Below the pieces are notes generated by a model. It was not told the origin of the DNA. It saw nothing but the letters and a program-made list of their open reading frames with translations, and searched no databases. A stretch of DNA of 10,595 nucleotides from Phycisphaerae bacterium. Its GTDB lineage: Bacteria; Planctomycetota; Phycisphaerae; Phycisphaerales; UBA1924. A program made the translations under genes and the position numbers. Shown here piece after piece: positions 7,421 to 10,595 of this stretch (position 1 is the stretch's first letter; every line of letters starts with the position of its first letter). The DNA lies in NCBI GenBank assembly GCA_016794945.1, contig JAEUIX010000175.1, forward strand, positions 1-10,595, in the 5' to 3' direction.

Positions 7421-8656
7421 TCACGCCCCGACCGGCGCCACGCCCAGCAGTTTCAGCAGCAGTTCGGCGTGCCTCGCCGTCGCCCCGCGACGCGACTCGA
7501 TGCAGCGCCGCCCCGCCGACGCCATCGCCGCCCGGCGCGACGGGTCGGCCAGAAGCCCCGCCACCACCCCCGGAAGTTCCGCCGCCGTCGCCACCGCCAG
7601 CCCGCCCGACTCGCGCAGCGCCGCCACGATCGCGTCGAAGTTCCGGTGCGCCGGACCGATCACCGTCGCCTTGCCCAGCCCCACCGGCTCGATCGGGTCC
7701 GACCCGTACAGCCGGCCGAACGACCGCCCCACCACCGCCACGTCCGCCAGCGCGTACGCCGCGCGCAACTCACCGATCGTGTCCAGCAGGTAGCGCCCCG
7801 ACCCCGCATCACCCACGCCCGGGCGCGACCGACGCACGCAGCCGGGCAGCGCCGCCGCCGCGGCGGCGAACCGCTCGACGCTCCGGGGCGCGCACAGCAG
7901 TTGCACCCCGGGTCCGCACGCCGCGTGCAGCAGGGCCTCCTCCCCCTCCGCGGTGCTCCCGGCCACCACCAGCGGTCGCGACCTGTCCACGCCCAGCGCC
8001 GCGCCCAGGGCCGCGCTGCCCGGCGCATCGTCGGCCACCAGCGCGGTGTCCCACTTCATGGAGTCGGTGATCATCACGCGGTCGTCGGGCACGCCCATGT
8101 GCCGGAACCGGGCGGCGTAGTCGGCGTTCTGGACCGCCGCGAACTGCAGCGCCGTGAACGACGACCGCATCACGCCCCGGATGCACCGGTACCCGCGGAA
8201 CGACCGCTCGCTCAGCCGCCCGTTGACGACGCCGACGGGAATGCCCCGCCGCCGGCAGGCCGCGACGAAGTTGGGCCAGACCTCCAGCTCGGTCAGGCCG
8301 ACGGCGTCGGGCCGCACCGCGTCGAGGAACCTCGCCACGGCGCCGGAAAAATCAAGCGGGTAGCGCACCACCGGCCCGGCCGCGCCGAACAGCGCCCGCG
8401 CGCGGACCAGGCCCGTGTCGGTGCTGGCCGAGACGACCACGTCGGCGCTGCGCCGCAGCAGCGGCACGAGTTCACGCAGGGCGTTGACCTCGCCCACCGA
8501 CACGGCGTGCAGCAGCAGCCGGCGGCGGCCCGGCGGCGGGGGCGCGGGCGCCTCGATGCGGCCGAACCGCTCGCCCCAGCCGGCGCGCGACTTGCGGGCC
8601 CACACCGGGCTCAACACCGCCGCGCCAAAGCCGTAGAGGAGGTCCAGCGAGTTCAT
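7421..8656 (-). CDS. waaA: 3-deoxy-D-manno-octulosonic acid (Kdo) transferase
   Basis: Glycosyltransferase of family GT30 (also called kdtA) that moves Kdo from CMP-Kdo onto lipid A precursor at the inner face of the cytoplasmic membrane, an early LPS core step. The 411 residues (family about 400-430) show a short weakly hydrophobic N-terminus (residues 3-19) that may act as membrane anchor, WGERFG at 27-32, HAVSVGE with the expected catalytic glutamate E56, VRYPLDF near 97-103, ELEVWPN at 123-129, VNGRLSERSFRGY after it, and the nucleotide-binding DPIEPVGLGKATVIGP...NF region around E323. All are canonical. The ATG at 8656 matches the family start; I see no good Shine-Dalgarno before it. The gene starts 50 bases after the end of tRNA-Val. 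It supports an outer membrane with LPS in this organism. How many Kdo residues are added cannot be told from sequence. Confidence 0.95.
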   Translation of the reverse strand: MNSLDLLYGFGAAVLSPVWARKSRAGWGERFGRIEAPAPPPPGRRRLLLHAVSVGEVNALRELVPLLRRSADVVVSASTDTGLVRARALFGAAGPVVRYPLDFSGAVARFLDAVRPDAVGLTELEVWPNFVAACRRRGIPVGVVNGRLSERSFRGYRCIRGVMRSSFTALQFAAVQNADYAARFRHMGVPDDRVMITDSMKWDTALVADDAPGSAALGAALGVDRSRPLVVAGSTAEGEEALLHAACGPGVQLLCAPRSVERFAAAAAALPGCVRRSRPGVGDAGSGRYLLDTIGELRAAYALADVAVVGRSFGRLYGSDPIEPVGLGKATVIGPAHRNFDAIVAALRESGGLAVATAAELPGVVAGLLADPSRRAAMASAGRRCIESRRGATARHAELLLKLLGVAPVGA

Positions 8657-8706
8657 GGTCCGAAGCCGGGGCCGGTCGCGCCGTCGGCGGCGGCGTGGGA
8701 GGGCAA

Positions 8707-8780
8707 TGGGCGGGCCGGGACTCGAACCCGGGACCCTTCGCGTGTAAGGCGAATGCTCTAGCCGACTGAGCTACCCGCCC
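8707..8780 (-). tRNA. tRNA-Val (anticodon TAC)
   Basis: Minus-strand cloverleaf: acceptor GGGCGGG/CCCGCCC with discriminator A, D-stem GCTC/GAGC, anticodon stem TTCGC/GCGAA with loop CTTACAC (anticodon TAC), variable loop GGGTC, T-arm CCGGG-TTCGAGT-CCCGG. CCA is not encoded. It sits between murJ (40 bases upstream) and waaA (50 bases downstream). Confidence 0.97.
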
Positions 8781-8803
8781 GGGCGATTCATCGTAGGTCG
8801 TCG

Positions 8804-8820
8804 CGCGGCGGAACCCCGCG
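8804..8820 (-). terminator. GC hairpin directly after the murJ stop
   Basis: CGCGG and CCGCG flank a 7-base loop immediately after the murJ TAG codon and 24 bases before tRNA-Val. There is no T run, so termination is doubtful; a processing or mRNA-end-protecting stem is equally possible. Confidence 0.25.
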
Positions 8821-10479
8821 CTACACCGGGCGCGACCGGCGCAGCAGCGCCGGCAGCTCGTCGCAGCGCAGCAGCACCGCCGCCAGCGCGTACGCGCCGG
8901 CGCCGACGGTCATCAGCACGCCCAGACGGACCGCGTGCGGCGTCCACCGGTCGGCCGGGGGCCACGCCCAGTCGGCCGCGAGCACCGCGCCGGCCATCAG
9001 CAGCGAGGCCAGGACGATCCGCGCCATGGCCAGCACCGTGGCGCGGTCGTGCACGGCGTGCGCGGCCCCGCTCGCGTCGAGCCTGCGGCCGAAGCGCCGC
9101 TCGGCCACCGCTCCGAGCACCAGACACTGCGCCACCGCCGCGGCGCTGGTCGCCCACGCCAGGCCCGCCTCGCGCAGGTGCCAGATGAGGGTGAGGTTGA
9201 GCGCCAGGTTCAGCCCCATGGCCCCGATGGCGATGCGCACCGGCGTGCGCGTGTCGCCGCAGGCGTAGAACGCCCGCGTGTAGACGTGGTTCAGCGCGTA
9301 GGCGAACACGCCCGGTGCAAAGCCCATCAGCACCGCCGCCGAGCGGCCCACCTGCTCGCCGAAGCCGGCGTTGCCGCCGGCGAACATCACGTACGTCAGG
9401 TCCTCGCGCACCAGCAGCAGCCCCAGCGACGCCGGCAGGCCGATGAACAGGCTCAGCCTTAGACCGCGCCGCAGCGTGCGGCTGAAGGGCGCCGGCTCGT
9501 CGGCGTGGCGCGACAGCAGCGGCAGCGCCGCCGTCGCCACCGCGATGCCGAACACCCCAAGCGGGAACTGGTACAGCCGCATCGTGAACGAAAGGATCGA
9601 GTTCGACGCCTCGTCCAGCGGGTAGAGCACGCCCAGCACCGTCGGCCCCACCCAGATCGGCCACATCGCGATCAGGGTGTCCACCAGCCCGTTGAGCTGG
9701 AGCGTGCCCATGCCGATCATCACCGGCACGAAACGGCCGACCATCCGGCGCGCCGCCTCGCGGGCGAGCGCGGTGCCCCGCGTCCACCGCACGCTCGGCC
9801 GCAGCACCCGCGCGAACCACCACACCTGTGTCACGCCCGACAGCACGGTCGCGGCGCCCAGCACGTACGCCGTCGTCTCGCCCCCCAGCGTGCCCGTGAG
9901 CACCGACCACAGCCCCACCGCGATGATGAACGCGTTGAGCACCAGCGCCCCGCCCGCCGACGCCGCGAACTTCCCGTGCACCTGCAGCATCCCCGCCAGC
10001 ACCGCCGCAACGCAGACCAGCGGCATGAACGGCAGCATCACCACGATCAGCCGCAGCGACAGCGCCCGCTCGGGGTCGGGCGGGGCCAGCAGCAGCGCCG
10101 CGACCGTCGCCGCCTGCGCCAGCAGCATGATCAGCCCCGTCGCCAGCGCCAGCCGGCGCACGGTCCAAGTCGCCAGCTGGTCCGCCAGCGCCGGGTCGGC
10201 CTTGACCGCCTGGGCGTACTCGGGCACGAACGCCGCCGACAGCGCCCCCTCGCCGAAGAGCCGCCGGAACATGTTGGGGATCGCGAACGCCGCCGCGAAC
10301 GCCGAGCCCGTCGCCGTGGCGCCGAACACCCGCACCAGCAGCACGTCGCGCAGCAGCCCGCCGATGCGCGACAGCAGCGTGACCCCGCCGAAGGCCCGCG
10401 CCGCGCCCGCCAGCGCAGGACCGTGCCGCGCCTCGTGGGCCACTTCGCCGCCGCCCGTGCTTGGCTCGCCGCCGCTCAC
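8821..10479 (-). CDS. murJ: Lipid II flippase MurJ (MviN family)
   Basis: Integral membrane protein of the MOP exporter superfamily that moves lipid II across the cytoplasmic membrane for peptidoglycan synthesis. The 552 residues (E. coli about 511) include a ~25-residue polar N-terminal extension, then the family signature: LLSRIGGLLRD with R38 and R44, equivalent to the functional arginines of transmembrane helix 1, and FAIPNMFRRLFGEGALSAAF at 65-84 with R72-R73. Many alternating hydrophobic segments fit 14 transmembrane helices. LNHVYTRAFYACGDTRTP in the second half is also typical. The GTG at 10479 is the longest plausible start but has no Shine-Dalgarno; GTG at residue 13 is an alternative closer to the conserved region. 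A GC hairpin follows the stop. Presence with a GlmU-like protein fits a peptidoglycan-making Gram-negative cell. Confidence 0.95.
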   Translation of the reverse strand: MSGGEPSTGGGEVAHEARHGPALAGAARAFGGVTLLSRIGGLLRDVLLVRVFGATATGSAFAAAFAIPNMFRRLFGEGALSAAFVPEYAQAVKADPALADQLATWTVRRLALATGLIMLLAQAATVAALLLAPPDPERALSLRLIVVMLPFMPLVCVAAVLAGMLQVHGKFAASAGGALVLNAFIIAVGLWSVLTGTLGGETTAYVLGAATVLSGVTQVWWFARVLRPSVRWTRGTALAREAARRMVGRFVPVMIGMGTLQLNGLVDTLIAMWPIWVGPTVLGVLYPLDEASNSILSFTMRLYQFPLGVFGIAVATAALPLLSRHADEPAPFSRTLRRGLRLSLFIGLPASLGLLLVREDLTYVMFAGGNAGFGEQVGRSAAVLMGFAPGVFAYALNHVYTRAFYACGDTRTPVRIAIGAMGLNLALNLTLIWHLREAGLAWATSAAAVAQCLVLGAVAERRFGRRLDASGAAHAVHDRATVLAMARIVLASLLMAGAVLAADWAWPPADRWTPHAVRLGVLMTVGAGAYALAAVLLRCDELPALLRRSRPV

Positions 10480-10485
10480 CGCTGC

Positions 10486-10516
10486 AGTATCGGCGGGCCG
10501 GCCGGACCGTGCGCAA
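10486..10516 (-). promoter_or_regulatory. Weak promoter candidate for murJ
   Basis: On the minus strand TTGCGC (10511-10516) and GATACT (10486-10491) resemble -35 and -10 boxes with a long 19-base spacer. The start point would fall at or next to the GTG at 10479, giving a leaderless message if both are right. The remaining upstream DNA to 10595 is G/C-rich and shows no gene I can support. Confidence 0.22.
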
Positions 10517-10595
10517 CTTCTGACCCGCCGACCCGCCGGCGCCGACCCCCCGCACGCCCGTTGCCGCCGCCCGCCGGCCCGCCGCGCCCGTGCAC

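Noticed and set aside
7469..8761. 430-codon plus-strand open frame opposite waaA
   Set aside because: The product is His/Arg/Pro/Ala-rich with no recognisable features and runs through tRNA-Val; it is a shadow of waaA.
10476..10595. End of an upstream gene overlapping murJ as GTGA
   Set aside because: A minus-strand frame does end in TGA at 10476-10478, but the visible peptide (GPPILQR at its end) is Gly/Pro-rich, the stretch is too short, and nothing marks it as coding.

Overview
This is a GC-rich window (roughly 70% G+C by eye) in which every gene I can support, protein-coding or tRNA, lies on the minus strand. Read in the direction of transcription, from high to low coordinates, the order is: murJ, tRNA-Val(TAC), waaA/kdtA, tRNA-Lys(TTT), a SNF2-family helicase, a SWIM zinc-finger protein, a 61-residue unknown ORF, a very small PEP-CTERM-type protein, tRNA-Gln(TTG), a GlmU-type nucleotidyltransferase lacking the acetyltransferase half, and prs. 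The window starts just upstream of murJ and ends in the leader of a further gene beyond base 1.

The host is a Gram-negative bacterium: it has a Kdo transferase for lipopolysaccharide and a lipid II flippase. The high G+C, frequent GTG starts and the C-terminal sorting signal of the type VPGPG-hydrophobic-RKRR suggest Planctomycetota, perhaps Phycisphaerae. That placement is inference; no rRNA is present.

Layout. Positions 8821-10479 (murJ) and 7421-8656 (waaA) are cell-envelope genes. Positions 2341-7165 form a tightly packed set: SNF2 and SWIM overlap by 4 bases (GTGA), SWIM and the 61-codon ORF overlap by 4 bases (GTGA), and the Shine-Dalgarno of the PEP-CTERM gene abuts the stop codon of the 61-codon ORF. 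This looks like one four-gene, translationally coupled unit. SNF2 plus SWIM is a known but poorly understood bacterial pairing; the two small genes at its end are the least explained part of the window. Positions 74-1842 hold the GlmU-like gene and prs, overlapping by ATGA, matching the conserved glmU-prs(-rplY/ctc) order of other bacteria; they make UDP-GlcNAc (with an acetyltransferase encoded elsewhere) and PRPP.

The three tRNA genes each sit 37-68 bases upstream of the next protein gene on the same strand, separating the block into murJ / waaA / SNF2 set / glmU-prs. The only gene-free stretch over 300 bases is 1982-2340. I see no insertion sequence, CRISPR array, integrase or toxin-antitoxin pair. 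Apart from the small-gene end of the SNF2-SWIM set, the window reads as ordinary chromosomal housekeeping DNA.
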